Virus record (IMG/VR): IMGVR_UViG_3300036979_000267 | Location: 1-61,078 of that record | Length of the DNA stretch: 61,078 nt | Direction: 5' to 3' (one strand) | From: a virus | Shown: positions 17,391 to 25,667 of the stretch, piece by piece | Position numbering within the stretch: the stretch's first letter is position 1 | Layout of the letters: each line of letters opens with the position of its first letter | The notes under the pieces: generated by a model | Databases searched by the model: none | The model's input: the letters and a program-made list of their open reading frames with translations, nothing else | What the model was told of the DNA's origin: nothing | Program-made: the position numbers and the translations under genes

Positions 17391-18425
17391 TTATGCGGCG
17401 CGTTGGACAACACGTCCTTCGCGCTGGGCCAGAAAAATGTCACGCTCGATTGCTGTCGCCTCGGCGGCACGGTCCTTGTACACGCCGCGCAGCTTGTCCC
17501 GATAGAACGCTGCGATGTCGGCTGGGGTGTACTGCTTCTCAGCTTTCTGTGAAGGGGCTGCAGTCGATGCGGATGCACGACCGGGGGCCACCTGCTTTTC
17601 GAGCTTCGAGGCATTGGACGGAACTGCCGGAGCGGCCGCTACGGGCGCGGTTTGAACTCCTGATTCACGTTTCCATGCTTGGAAAATGCTCACAACACGT
17701 TGGAGGTCTAGTGCCTGTTCAGCATCCGCGAGATAGGTCTGGCGCTGTAGTCCAGTCATATCATCGGGGGTCAGAAGCCAGTCGTGGAACCGGGAGTCAT
17801 CGTTGATACGAGTCCAATCCGGTACCGCACGTGTCAGCTTGTCCGCGAACGATTGCTCGGCCGTGGCTTGCTGGTTGGCTACGACACGCTGCACGGTGGG
17901 GGCCATACCTTGCAACTGCTCCATCCGACGGTTCAAATCGTGCAGGGCCTGCGCGATAGGAGCCATCTCTTCCCGCGTCACGCGCCGGGCAAAGTCCACC
18001 ATCTCCGAGCCGTACTCGGTGACATCGGTGTCCGTTACCAAACGGGACTGGGTGTGCTGCGCTTGTGGCGCAGCAGAAGCGTTCTGCAAAGAGGCGACCA
18101 GTTGCTCAAGGTTGGCGGTTCGTGCTTCGGATTCTTGCAACTTGCGGTTGACCGCGTTGACAATTCCTTGCTGCGAACGCCAGCGCTGTGCGTACGTGGG
18201 GCTGTTTTCGTCCTCCGCCGAGGTGGCGGTTTCTCCCTGCATGCGCGCAGGCTCTTGTTGCGTGGCAGCAACGGCTGCAGGTTCTGGAATGGCTTGCGCC
18301 GGGGCGGAACCTTCGACTTCGGTAGGGGTTGCTGGGTCAGCGGTTCCGGCATCAGGGCCGTAGTGCTGCTCAATAATCGCCTTGGCGTCGTCAACTTGCT
18401 TCTGGATTTGCGCGGGGAGTGTCAT
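17391..18425 (-). CDS. Capsid scaffolding protein
   Basis: The 344-residue protein is Ala/Gln/Glu-rich and predicted helical, with a disordered Pro/Ala N-terminal segment (residues about 20-70), coiled-coil stretches (about 90-125, 165-190) and a basic C-terminal helix that in scaffold proteins binds the capsid shell. It lies directly upstream of the major capsid gene in the same transcription unit. No protease motif was seen. Confidence 0.85.
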   Translation of the reverse strand: MTLPAQIQKQVDDAKAIIEQHYGPDAGTADPATPTEVEGSAPAQAIPEPAAVAATQQEPARMQGETATSAEDENSPTYAQRWRSQQGIVNAVNRKLQESEARTANLEQLVASLQNASAAPQAQHTQSRLVTDTDVTEYGSEMVDFARRVTREEMAPIAQALHDLNRRMEQLQGMAPTVQRVVANQQATAEQSFADKLTRAVPDWTRINDDSRFHDWLLTPDDMTGLQRQTYLADAEQALDLQRVVSIFQAWKRESGVQTAPVAAAPAVPSNASKLEKQVAPGRASASTAAPSQKAEKQYTPADIAAFYRDKLRGVYKDRAAEATAIERDIFLAQREGRVVQRAA

Positions 18426-18457
18426 TTTGTGTCCTTGCTCACTTGCTAAGGGGAAAG

Positions 18458-18649
18458 TCAGGGCCTAAGCTGCTGCAGGAATTCTGTCAGCATTTGCACC
18501 CGGCCTTTAAGGGTGCAGAAATTGTCGGGGTTCGTACGGGCCATCGCTTCCAACTCACTCTGACGCAGGCGAGACACTAACTCGACGAACTGTCGGTTGT
18601 GTTGCCCTACTTGCGCGAATAGCGCAGCGTCGTCAGGAGCGAGAAGCAT
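18458..18649 (-). CDS. Small helical head-region protein (63 aa)
   Basis: The frame starts MLLAPDDAALFAQVGQHNRQ and is helical throughout, ending in LQQLRP. It lies between a small beta protein and the scaffold gene in the head operon. A short helical protein here may be a head-assembly accessory. Family not recognised. Confidence 0.5.
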   Translation of the reverse strand: MLLAPDDAALFAQVGQHNRQFVELVSRLRQSELEAMARTNPDNFCTLKGRVQMLTEFLQQLRP

Positions 18650-18655
18650 GGTGGG

Positions 18656-18976
18656 TTACGAGCCTTTGATAACCAAGAAGGTGTATGTGCCCGCAGTGGG
18701 GGTCAGCGGACCCGCAGTGGGATTCACGAATGTCAGGCGCAGGGTGTTGGCGGCCGATACTTCGGCGCCGGTCAACGCTACGGCGTTGGAAATGGGGTTG
18801 GTGAGGGCGATAACTGAGTCGCCTACGTTCAGGCCCGCAACGGTCAACGTCTGCTTGGCGGCCACAATAGTTGCAACGGCAGCAGGGGTCAACGAGAGCG
18901 ATACCAGCGAACCAGCGGCCACGGAGGTCACGGTAGGCATGTTGAGTTGCGTGGGGGTTAGAACTTCACGGGACAT
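18656..18976 (-). CDS. Small beta-sandwich head protein (decoration-like)
   Basis: The ATG at 18976 (MSREVLTPTQLNMP) has GGAG six bases upstream and gives 106 residues; an ATG 12 bases further upstream lacks that spacing. The sequence is Thr/Val/Ala-rich with strands such as SLVSLSLTPAAVATI and TLRLTFVNPTAGPLTP, suggesting an Ig-like fold typical of head decoration proteins. It ends 6 bases before the next gene. Confidence 0.6.
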   Translation of the reverse strand: MSREVLTPTQLNMPTVTSVAAGSLVSLSLTPAAVATIVAAKQTLTVAGLNVGDSVIALTNPISNAVALTGAEVSAANTLRLTFVNPTAGPLTPTAGTYTFLVIKGS

Positions 18977-19011
18977 AACGATCTCCAAAAATATAACGTA
19001 AATGTACTACT

Positions 19012-19587
19012 TCAACGTCGCCTGTCAATAGTAACACGAACCACAGCAGCAACTTCGGCGTCAGATAAATTGCGAATACCCTGCCCAACGGCATTCCCGT
19101 GGGCAGAAAACGACGTAAATGCGGCCAGAGAGGCCCGCCCGGCGGCCACGGACGCGGGACGGTTCCCCGAAGTAGCGTTTCGGTTACGCGCGCAAGCCGC
19201 CGTGGCACCCCCCGCAGAATCCGTTGGGGACACGCGCGTGCGTCCCATGCACCCCACTACTGTCATAACCGCATAACCCTTGGCCCGAAGCGCGCGAACC
19301 TTGGACGTGGCTCGGGTCGGTACGCACATCACGGCACCCGACATCATCGGCATTGCGTGCGGAACTACTGCTCCTTTGCCCGTGGCGGAGCGCGCGTGGG
19401 TCAGTGCCTTGGCCGACAGAACCATGGCCCGGCCGTCCTTGATGCGCTGCAGCTTCAGGGTGTTGGTAGACTTGGGGCGGCGCGTTGTACCACCCCCGAC
19501 GATGTAGTCCAGTAGACCTTGCGTGGCTAGCTGAATAGCCGAGAACCCTATACCCTGTATGGCTACGACGCGGGCGTTCAGGCTCAT
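19012..19587 (-). CDS. Hypothetical basic head-operon protein
   Basis: The 191-residue protein has an N-terminal segment LDYIVGGGTTRRPKS followed by an Arg/Ala-rich body. It overlaps the upstream gene by 4 bases. No catalytic motif or family was recognised. In the late operon it may be a head-tail joining factor, but nothing in the sequence decides. Confidence 0.5.
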   Translation of the reverse strand: MSLNARVVAIQGIGFSAIQLATQGLLDYIVGGGTTRRPKSTNTLKLQRIKDGRAMVLSAKALTHARSATGKGAVVPHAMPMMSGAVMCVPTRATSKVRALRAKGYAVMTVVGCMGRTRVSPTDSAGGATAACARNRNATSGNRPASVAAGRASLAAFTSFSAHGNAVGQGIRNLSDAEVAAVVRVTIDRRR

Positions 19588-20273
19588 ACGAGGTCCACAG
19601 TGGTCGTTATGCCGTCAGTTGCCAGTGTCTGGGAGACCGTGCCCGCGACGCGTGTGATGTCTGTGGTTACCAGAGGCACGGTGAGCCCGTGGATGGCCGC
19701 CAGCGCGTCGATCCAGTCCGATAGATCGCCTTGCAACACATCACTGGCCACAGTGGTGATGGTCACCGTATCGGTGCCCGAGATAGTCTGGACTACGTTG
19801 CCCGCGCTACGCCCGGTAGCTGAAACGGTCAGGGGGTTGCCCGGAACCAGCCCATGCAATAGGGCTATTTCGTAGATCAAATTTGCGCGTCCTGCACTCA
19901 CTACTACGGGAGACTGGACCACTCCGAGGGAAGCCAGCGTATCTCCGATGTCCGTGTACGCGAGGGAGGCACCCACAAGCACGCTCGCCTGCCCTGCCCC
20001 TGTATCGGCTGCATCCGTGCCTGCCAGTGTCCCTGTGACGGGCGGAAATACGACAGTGCCAGCAGCGGATACTGTATCCCCCGCCTCAGAACCCGTGCCT
20101 GTGGCCGATACGAGAATCTTCGCACTGGAAACTATCGTGTCGCCTGCATCCGGGCGGGCCAGCGTGGCCGACAGTGCAACGCCTGCTACCGCCGTGGCTG
20201 TGTCATTGTCCTCCGCAATAGACGCGGTGGCAGTAACCCCACCCTCTAAAAGCGAGCGCAGGAGCAGCAGCAT
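19584..20273 (-). CDS. Beta-rich structural protein
   Basis: The 229-residue protein has repeating Asp-Thr turn segments such as ARPDAGDTI, GSEAGDTVS and TDAADTGAG, spaced about 20-25 residues apart, and a C-terminal alpha/beta part. The repeated GDT unit suggests stacked strands as in surface-exposed virion proteins. It overlaps the next gene by 4 bases. Function not assigned. Confidence 0.55.
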   Translation of the reverse strand: MLLLLRSLLEGGVTATASIAEDNDTATAVAGVALSATLARPDAGDTIVSSAKILVSATGTGSEAGDTVSAAGTVVFPPVTGTLAGTDAADTGAGQASVLVGASLAYTDIGDTLASLGVVQSPVVVSAGRANLIYEIALLHGLVPGNPLTVSATGRSAGNVVQTISGTDTVTITTVASDVLQGDLSDWIDALAAIHGLTVPLVTTDITRVAGTVSQTLATDGITTTVDLV

Positions 20274-20276
20274 GGG

Positions 20277-20441
20277 TTAGGCCAGCGTATTGAGCTTGTC
20301 GATGGTGGTTTGGGTTTCGGCGATAAGTGCCGATACGCGCTGCATGTCGTCAATCTTGCCGCCGATGTAGGCGGTTGAATACTCGCTATTCAGCGCCGTT
20401 ATGCGGTTACTGGCAAGCCGAATGAGCTCTTGAATCGTCAT
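20277..20441 (-). CDS. Small helical protein (54 aa)
   Basis: An ATG at 20441 overlaps the stop of the upstream 537-residue gene as ATGA and opens a 54-codon frame ending TAA at 20279-20277. The product starts MTIQELIRLASNRITALNSE and is helical throughout with regularly spaced hydrophobics. Translational coupling and the tight fit between neighbours support it. Function unknown; small helical proteins in this place often bridge virion parts. Confidence 0.65.
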   Translation of the reverse strand: MTIQELIRLASNRITALNSEYSTAYIGGKIDDMQRVSALIAETQTTIDKLNTLA

Positions 20442-22051
20442 ACCAATACCACCATTTCTTGCGCCACTGTGGACAGGTGCGATTGCAGCAAAACCACGTC
20501 ATAAACATCCGTGCCGTCCAAGGCTGCATAACAGGCTATGCGCTTGCCTGCTGTGGCGGTGCCCGACTGAATAAAGTCAGTTGGCGTAAAAGGGGACAGA
20601 ACACGGTTTTGCACGTCGAAACGATGCATTTGGTTGTACGCCGATGCCGCGTAGACGTTGACATAAAACATGCGGCCCTCATTGTCGAACGGGGCATATC
20701 CGCCGCAAGTGCCGACCGTCAACGTCAACGCACCATCATACGTAATCGTACCCGTCCAAGTGCCCGTGATGCTTCCGGCAATATCCAACACGTCCAGATT
20801 CTGTGCACTGCCTCGGAAAAAGTAGCAAAAGCTGTGGCGTGCGTTTTTGTCGTCGTCAGGCTGGATTCCGAACGACGGTGCCCACATGCCGCCCGAAGCA
20901 TTGGCCGCTGGAGCGACCCCAAAGTAAGTGGTGGACCATGCATTAGTCAAGATGCTGTTGGTGCCGTTGTTGATGGTGGCGTCACCATAATTGTAGGTAT
21001 AGACCGTTGTAGTGCCAGAGCTGCGCATCAGCATCAAGTTCGGCAACTCAATCACAAATTTGGCGCTTGTGGAGGGCGTAACTGCCCATGCTGTGCCCAG
21101 CGTATAGACCGCGCTTGGGCCTGCCGTGTGGCTTGCAATCACGCGACGCTGGCCCACCGCTGTGGTGTTCACCGTGTCCTGAACAATCCGAATCTGAAAA
21201 TTTCTGTATTCGTTTGCCAGAACCGTTGCGTCGCCCAACGTAGCCTGCCCGGTCAGCGTGGCGGCCCCTGCCGCCGTTGCCGCCAGCGCATACCTAGACG
21301 ATAGTCCAGCGTCATACAAGAATGCGCCTTTAACCATGCCTTCGCCAGGCACACAATCAAATGGCGTATATTGCTCGTCAAGCACCATAATATCGCTGTC
21401 AGTGGCGACGGTAACGGGCAAGCCTGTGGTCGATAGGCCAGTCGACAACGTGTTGCTGGAAACTTCAAAGCTGCGCCAAATATTGGCTGCGGTGGTTCCC
21501 GCGCTCAGCATGAACACGCGGCCTGCAATGATTTCGTAACGCGCACCAGTGGCCGGGGTGAAAGAAAATGCAGAGAGCACCCGCAGTTTTGGAGTGGTTC
21601 CGCCGCTGTTGCCGATGATGTACCGTTCTTCGGTTTTGCCCGCTACGGTGTCGGTGATGCGCAACTTAAAACCATACTCTCCGCTTCCGCCCCGGTTAGC
21701 CAACATGTTGACGCCTACCGCCGTAGGCAGCGCGGTCGACAGCGTTACGCTCGATGTGGTGGAGCCCGCTGCAATAACCCCAACCAGGCCCAAGGAAGGC
21801 GCAAATACCATAGCCGCGCCCGTACCAAATGTGCCTGCTAGTGCGGGAGACTGCACAAAACTCCATGCTTTTGTGACGATGTTGAATCGGTTTAGCACTG
21901 TGGAACCTGCCAGACTGTAGACGAACGGATTGCGCGACACATCAGAACGTAAATCAGATGCCAGACATGTTGCTGTTGCAGATGCGTTAGGGGCAGGCGA
22001 GACTTGCGCCCACATCAGACGGTCGATTACTTTTTTAAATGTATTTGCCAT
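20438..22051 (-). CDS. Large beta-rich structural protein (possible decoration or tail protein)
   Basis: The 537-residue protein starts MANTFKKVIDRLMWAQVSP. It is dominated by beta strands with recurrent turns (PALAGTFGTGAAM, SLGLVGVIAAG, RVFMLSAGTTAANIW) that resemble propeller blades. Homologous-looking proteins are typical of phage virion surface or tail components. No enzyme motif was seen. It follows a conserved small structural protein and precedes a coupled small helical gene. Confidence 0.55.
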   Translation of the reverse strand: MANTFKKVIDRLMWAQVSPAPNASATATCLASDLRSDVSRNPFVYSLAGSTVLNRFNIVTKAWSFVQSPALAGTFGTGAAMVFAPSLGLVGVIAAGSTTSSVTLSTALPTAVGVNMLANRGGSGEYGFKLRITDTVAGKTEERYIIGNSGGTTPKLRVLSAFSFTPATGARYEIIAGRVFMLSAGTTAANIWRSFEVSSNTLSTGLSTTGLPVTVATDSDIMVLDEQYTPFDCVPGEGMVKGAFLYDAGLSSRYALAATAAGAATLTGQATLGDATVLANEYRNFQIRIVQDTVNTTAVGQRRVIASHTAGPSAVYTLGTAWAVTPSTSAKFVIELPNLMLMRSSGTTTVYTYNYGDATINNGTNSILTNAWSTTYFGVAPAANASGGMWAPSFGIQPDDDKNARHSFCYFFRGSAQNLDVLDIAGSITGTWTGTITYDGALTLTVGTCGGYAPFDNEGRMFYVNVYAASAYNQMHRFDVQNRVLSPFTPTDFIQSGTATAGKRIACYAALDGTDVYDVVLLQSHLSTVAQEMVVLV

Positions 22052-22061
22052 ATTTTTTTAC

Positions 22062-22463
22062 TCAGGTTATGCGAGCGCGAACGCAGGCTTGCCATGCTGA
22101 TAAGTTTTGACCGTTGACCAGTAGCTGTGCTTGAATGCCGCCAATGTTGGATTGGTTGTTGACGGTGTTGACGGCGGTGATGGTGCCTTGGGTGATAGTT
22201 TCAATAACAGTTGTCTGACGGTAGCGCCCTAGTGACTTGTCGTAACCAACCGGGGCACCAAGCATATTCAGCAACCTCACAAACAGCGTAATCAGCGGGC
22301 CGGATTCGGCTACGGGTATGGGGTTGCTGGCGCTAACGTCTCCGTCATTTACGCCATCAGCGCCTAGGGTCAACTTGACGCGCTGATACTTTACGCCGTC
22401 GATGTCGTCAGCAGCGGCAGTGTCGCCGCCTACGCCGGGGTTGAGGGTAGTGTTATCTGCCAT
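22062..22463 (-). CDS. Small conserved structural protein (MADN..LNPGVGG type)
   Basis: The 133-residue protein starts MADNTTLNPGVGGDTAAADD with a following DGVKYQRVKLTLGADG, a signature seen in many short phage structural proteins from metagenomes and in receptor-region proteins. The C-terminus is helical. It probably forms part of the virion surface or tail hub. Function unassigned. Confidence 0.6.
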   Translation of the reverse strand: MADNTTLNPGVGGDTAAADDIDGVKYQRVKLTLGADGVNDGDVSASNPIPVAESGPLITLFVRLLNMLGAPVGYDKSLGRYRQTTVIETITQGTITAVNTVNNQSNIGGIQAQLLVNGQNLSAWQACVRARIT

Positions 22464-22466
22464 GGT

Positions 22467-22868
22467 TTATGTGTTCGCTGCGGTTATGGCGAAACTGGTG
22501 ACGGTGATCGCCTGTCCTGCCGTGATTGTGCCATCGACCGAAAGGTCTCCAGAACCAATACCGGCAGTTCCCTGTATGTGGCAGACGGTGCCGCCCGCGT
22601 TCCAGATGCGGAAGTGCGTGGGAGTCGCACCAAAACCCGAGGAAGCGGTGCCAGTCCACGTACCCAGCAGGGTTTTCGTGGTACCAGAGGCTGGGTTCAT
22701 CCAGTCGGTCGGAAGGGTTATTGTAGCCAGCAACGTGCCAGAGTCAGCAGCAGCGCAATTGGCGGGAATAGCCCCGGAAAAGATGCGCAAAAGGGGTGCG
22801 GTGCCCGCAGACACCTCGATCTGGTCTAGGCGGGCGAGGTAAATCGAGGCGGAGTATTGCAAAGCCAT
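22467..22868 (-). CDS. Small beta-sandwich structural protein
   Basis: The 133-residue protein starts MALQYSASIYLARLDQIEV and consists of strand-forming segments (TAPLLRIFSGAIPAN, LLATITLPTDWMNPAS, TTKTLLGTWTGTASS). The sequence pattern fits a jelly-roll minor virion protein. It ends 3 bases before the next gene. No specific family recognised. Confidence 0.55.
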   Translation of the reverse strand: MALQYSASIYLARLDQIEVSAGTAPLLRIFSGAIPANCAAADSGTLLATITLPTDWMNPASGTTKTLLGTWTGTASSGFGATPTHFRIWNAGGTVCHIQGTAGIGSGDLSVDGTITAGQAITVTSFAITAANT

Positions 22869-22876
22869 GGGTGTTC

Positions 22877-23293
22877 CTAATCGATCACAAATACACCGTC
22901 GGCCGCGGTGGCCTCTGGGAAGATTACCTCAAACGGGCCATTCGTGGAGGATGTTTTTTGCGCCAGCGCCACAACGCCCACGGCGCGGTTGCCCTTGGAC
23001 GCGTTGTAGACCAGCCCCGCCACTACATCCTTGAGCGTGGCGCGCTCCCAGCGCACGTCGTCAAACGTGAGCACTGCGGCCTCGCCGTCCTCAATAACCT
23101 CAAAACCCTTGAGCATCGTGCCACCTGCCTTGTATCCGGGGCCCGTATTCTCCCCTTTGGGCGTGTACGTTTGTACGTAGCACGTCAGGTCGGCCGACTC
23201 GGTGTACAGCGCGAGCATGTACCGGTCATCTTCACTATGCACGCCGCGCATGATGTCCGCTTTATACCCGACGCAGAAGCAGGGGCGAATCAT
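22877..23293 (-). CDS. Hypothetical structural protein
   Basis: The 138-residue protein includes an N-terminal Cys pair (MIRPCFCVGYKAD) and alternating strands such as YMLALYTESADLTCYV and PFEVIFPE. It overlaps the portal gene by 4 bases, so it is translated with it. No conserved catalytic motif is visible. Probably a virion component. Confidence 0.5.
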   Translation of the reverse strand: MIRPCFCVGYKADIMRGVHSEDDRYMLALYTESADLTCYVQTYTPKGENTGPGYKAGGTMLKGFEVIEDGEAAVLTFDDVRWERATLKDVVAGLVYNASKGNRAVGVVALAQKTSSTNGPFEVIFPEATAADGVFVID

Positions 23294-25374
23294 GCTCCAC
23301 CCCCGCCTGTTTGCCGGTTGCTCATGACGTTGGACTCTTTACCGCCCATGCGGTTGCCGTCCGGTGCCGTAGGGTTGCTTTGGGACTCGCCTTGGCGTAC
23401 CACAACTTCCTGCGGTGCCTGACCCGCTTGGGCCGCCATGGCCTCCTGCTGCCGCTTGACTTCCGCTTGGATGTCCAGCTTCTCGTCGGATGGCACGATG
23501 TCGTCCACGGGCATCGCCAGACCCTTGGCCACTTCGCGCAGGATGGCCGCGCGGCCCGGGATTCCGACGATCTCTGCGTCGATTGGGTTGGCCGTCGCTT
23601 GCAGGAACTCGACACGGCGCACGTTGAGTTGGTCGCGGTTGGCCAGCGTGACAGCGCCACGGGGGATGATTTCGCAATCGCCCTTGATATCTTCGCGGTC
23701 CACGTACTGCATGTTCCAATTGTACTGGGCGGTGACGGTGGGGCCGATGACCTCAAAGTCGGTGTGCATCACGACTTGGCGAATACCCTTACCGGCGGAA
23801 CCCATGAGCATGGACAAGCCGGAAGCGGTGCGGCCTGCGCCACCCACTTGGCCGTCGCCGTACACGTAGGCTGGAACGCCAGACTGCTCATCTGCCATGC
23901 GCGCGAAGTTCTGGTATACCGACATGAGCGGTGCACTGCGGTCGTCTGGCTGGTTGAACCGGATGGCTGGCTGCCCGGAACCCATGGGGTCACTGAGCGT
24001 CTGCCAGATTTTCCACGGGTACATGCTGCTGACCTTGGCGCCCTGTGGCAGCCGGTCGGTCGTGACCTCTACCTGCGGGCCGGAGGCGATACCCATATTG
24101 TTGGCCAGTGCGCGCGCGGACGCGTTGCACATGCCCTGCACGTCTTCGATCAATTCCGGGATGCCGGAGCCCCAGAACGAGCCGGGGCGCTTCACGAAGC
24201 TGGTGCACCGATAGGGCTTGTCACCCAATGGGTCGTAGTTCAGCGTGGCCTTGATGACCCAGCGGCCTACCAGCCACACGTTCGCGTCGTACATCTTGGC
24301 CGTGTCTGGCACCTCGGTATCGTCCAAGCCCCACTCGCGCAGCAGCTTGCCGCTCACACGGCCCCAGAACTCCAGCGCGTCGTACTTGTTGGAGTCGCTA
24401 CGCCAGATGTTGTATTTGTTTTCCAAGTCGCTCTTGACGTACTCGGCGGACCACAACCACTCGGAGTTGCTGCCCTCGTCCAGCACCGCGCGCACGGCGG
24501 CTTCGTCATACCCCGGAACCCCGATGAGATCGCTCAGGTCGGCGTCAGACAGCCTGTGGTGCTCGATGGTGTATCCGTCCTGCAGGCGGGTGATGCCCGG
24601 CTCGACGTAGAACCGGAACGGGTCAACGCGGGCGTATGTGGGGGCCAACTTCTCGGCTACCTCTGGGGCGAACGAGCCGTCGGGCTGCTTGGCCCAATCC
24701 AGCGTACGCACCCGGCGCACGGTAGGGCCTTTGAGAATGGCCAGCGGGTAGGTGGTCAGGTCCGACAGGAAAGCGTCGAAAGCATCAACCATGCCACCCT
24801 CGACGAACTGGTCCGTTATGAACTGCTGGTGGCGCTCGGCCCGGTCGGACGCGTCCTTGATGACACTTTGGCGCGCGTCGTCCTTGGCTTGCTCTTCCAT
24901 TTGCTTCATGACCATCTGGTCGATGGGCATTCCGCTCTGGATGATGCCAATGACCTTCTGGGCGATGGCGGCCGTGACGGTCTGGACAAAGTCCGGCGGC
25001 ATCTCTGGGTCTGGCGTGGGTTTGATGGCGAAGGGCACCATGCCCTCGTCCAGCAGGATGTCCCGCAGCCATGACTCCGCGCCGCGGCACTTGGTCTCGG
25101 TGATCATCATGAAAATCTCGGATCCACCGGCTTCCTTGATCTGGTTCAGCTTCTCCGGCTCGTACTCACCCTTGCGCTGGCGCAGGGCTTTGAGCATCCC
25201 GCGCTCGATGGGTTGTTTGGCGTCGCGCGCCGATTCCCAGCACTTGCGGACGTGGGAGGCGAGGGACAAAATGTACGGGGTTGACTGGCGATCTTGCGCG
25301 GCGCGCTGTGCAGCGCGTTCGGCGTCCTGCGCGTCCAGCGTCCCGTTGGATGTAAAATTGACAAGACCGGCCAT
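23290..25374 (-). CDS. Portal protein (P22 gp1-like)
   Basis: The 694-residue protein fits the podovirus portal family in length and composition. It has an N-terminal helical clip, a hinge with DPFRFYVEPGITRLQDG, a long wing region with WLVGRWVIKATLN, and the characteristic PGSFWGSGIPELIEDVQ followed by an N-to-Ala-rich crown helix. The C-terminal 60 residues are Gln/Ala-rich and disordered, as usual for the barrel. It lies next to terminase, as expected for the DNA-packaging vertex. Confidence 0.88.
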   Translation of the reverse strand: MAGLVNFTSNGTLDAQDAERAAQRAAQDRQSTPYILSLASHVRKCWESARDAKQPIERGMLKALRQRKGEYEPEKLNQIKEAGGSEIFMMITETKCRGAESWLRDILLDEGMVPFAIKPTPDPEMPPDFVQTVTAAIAQKVIGIIQSGMPIDQMVMKQMEEQAKDDARQSVIKDASDRAERHQQFITDQFVEGGMVDAFDAFLSDLTTYPLAILKGPTVRRVRTLDWAKQPDGSFAPEVAEKLAPTYARVDPFRFYVEPGITRLQDGYTIEHHRLSDADLSDLIGVPGYDEAAVRAVLDEGSNSEWLWSAEYVKSDLENKYNIWRSDSNKYDALEFWGRVSGKLLREWGLDDTEVPDTAKMYDANVWLVGRWVIKATLNYDPLGDKPYRCTSFVKRPGSFWGSGIPELIEDVQGMCNASARALANNMGIASGPQVEVTTDRLPQGAKVSSMYPWKIWQTLSDPMGSGQPAIRFNQPDDRSAPLMSVYQNFARMADEQSGVPAYVYGDGQVGGAGRTASGLSMLMGSAGKGIRQVVMHTDFEVIGPTVTAQYNWNMQYVDREDIKGDCEIIPRGAVTLANRDQLNVRRVEFLQATANPIDAEIVGIPGRAAILREVAKGLAMPVDDIVPSDEKLDIQAEVKRQQEAMAAQAGQAPQEVVVRQGESQSNPTAPDGNRMGGKESNVMSNRQTGGGGA

Positions 25375-25384
25375 GTTGGGCGGC

Positions 25385-25612
25385 TCAGTAAAGGGCGACG
25401 ATCAGTGTGGCAGTCGCAGCAGTGACGAGGTAGCACTGCACCGGTAGCAGCGTGTGATTCCCGACATCAAAGACCACTGTGCTGGCGTCTTCGCGGTTGC
25501 ACTGCACGGTGACCGTACCGGCGCCCCCGATCCAGAGTGCCCGGGCTACGCCGTTGGCACAGGGAGTACCGGGGGTGACAGCGCGTGCGGTAGTTGCGGG
25601 AGGGACGAGCAT
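25385..25612 (-). CDS. Small spike-base-like conserved protein
   Basis: The 75-residue protein contains the pattern VARALWIGGAGTVTVQC and ends LPVQCYLVTAATATLIVALY. A short protein with this spacing of Gly/Val strands and a terminal VxALY is common beside phage portal and packaging genes and resembles small spike-base proteins of gene-transfer agents. It precedes the portal in transcription order. Assignment by pattern only. Confidence 0.6.
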   Translation of the reverse strand: MLVPPATTARAVTPGTPCANGVARALWIGGAGTVTVQCNREDASTVVFDVGNHTLLPVQCYLVTAATATLIVALY

Positions 25613-25667
25613 GGGGGACTCCAGTGTAATTACCGCGCCATTCTACTACCAGCGCAGCCACATGTCA

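Noticed and set aside
23311-25074. Long plus-strand open frame opposite the portal gene (587 codons)
   Set aside because: It is antisense to a clearly recognised portal gene, has no ribosome site or known motif, and long antisense frames are common in GC-rich DNA.
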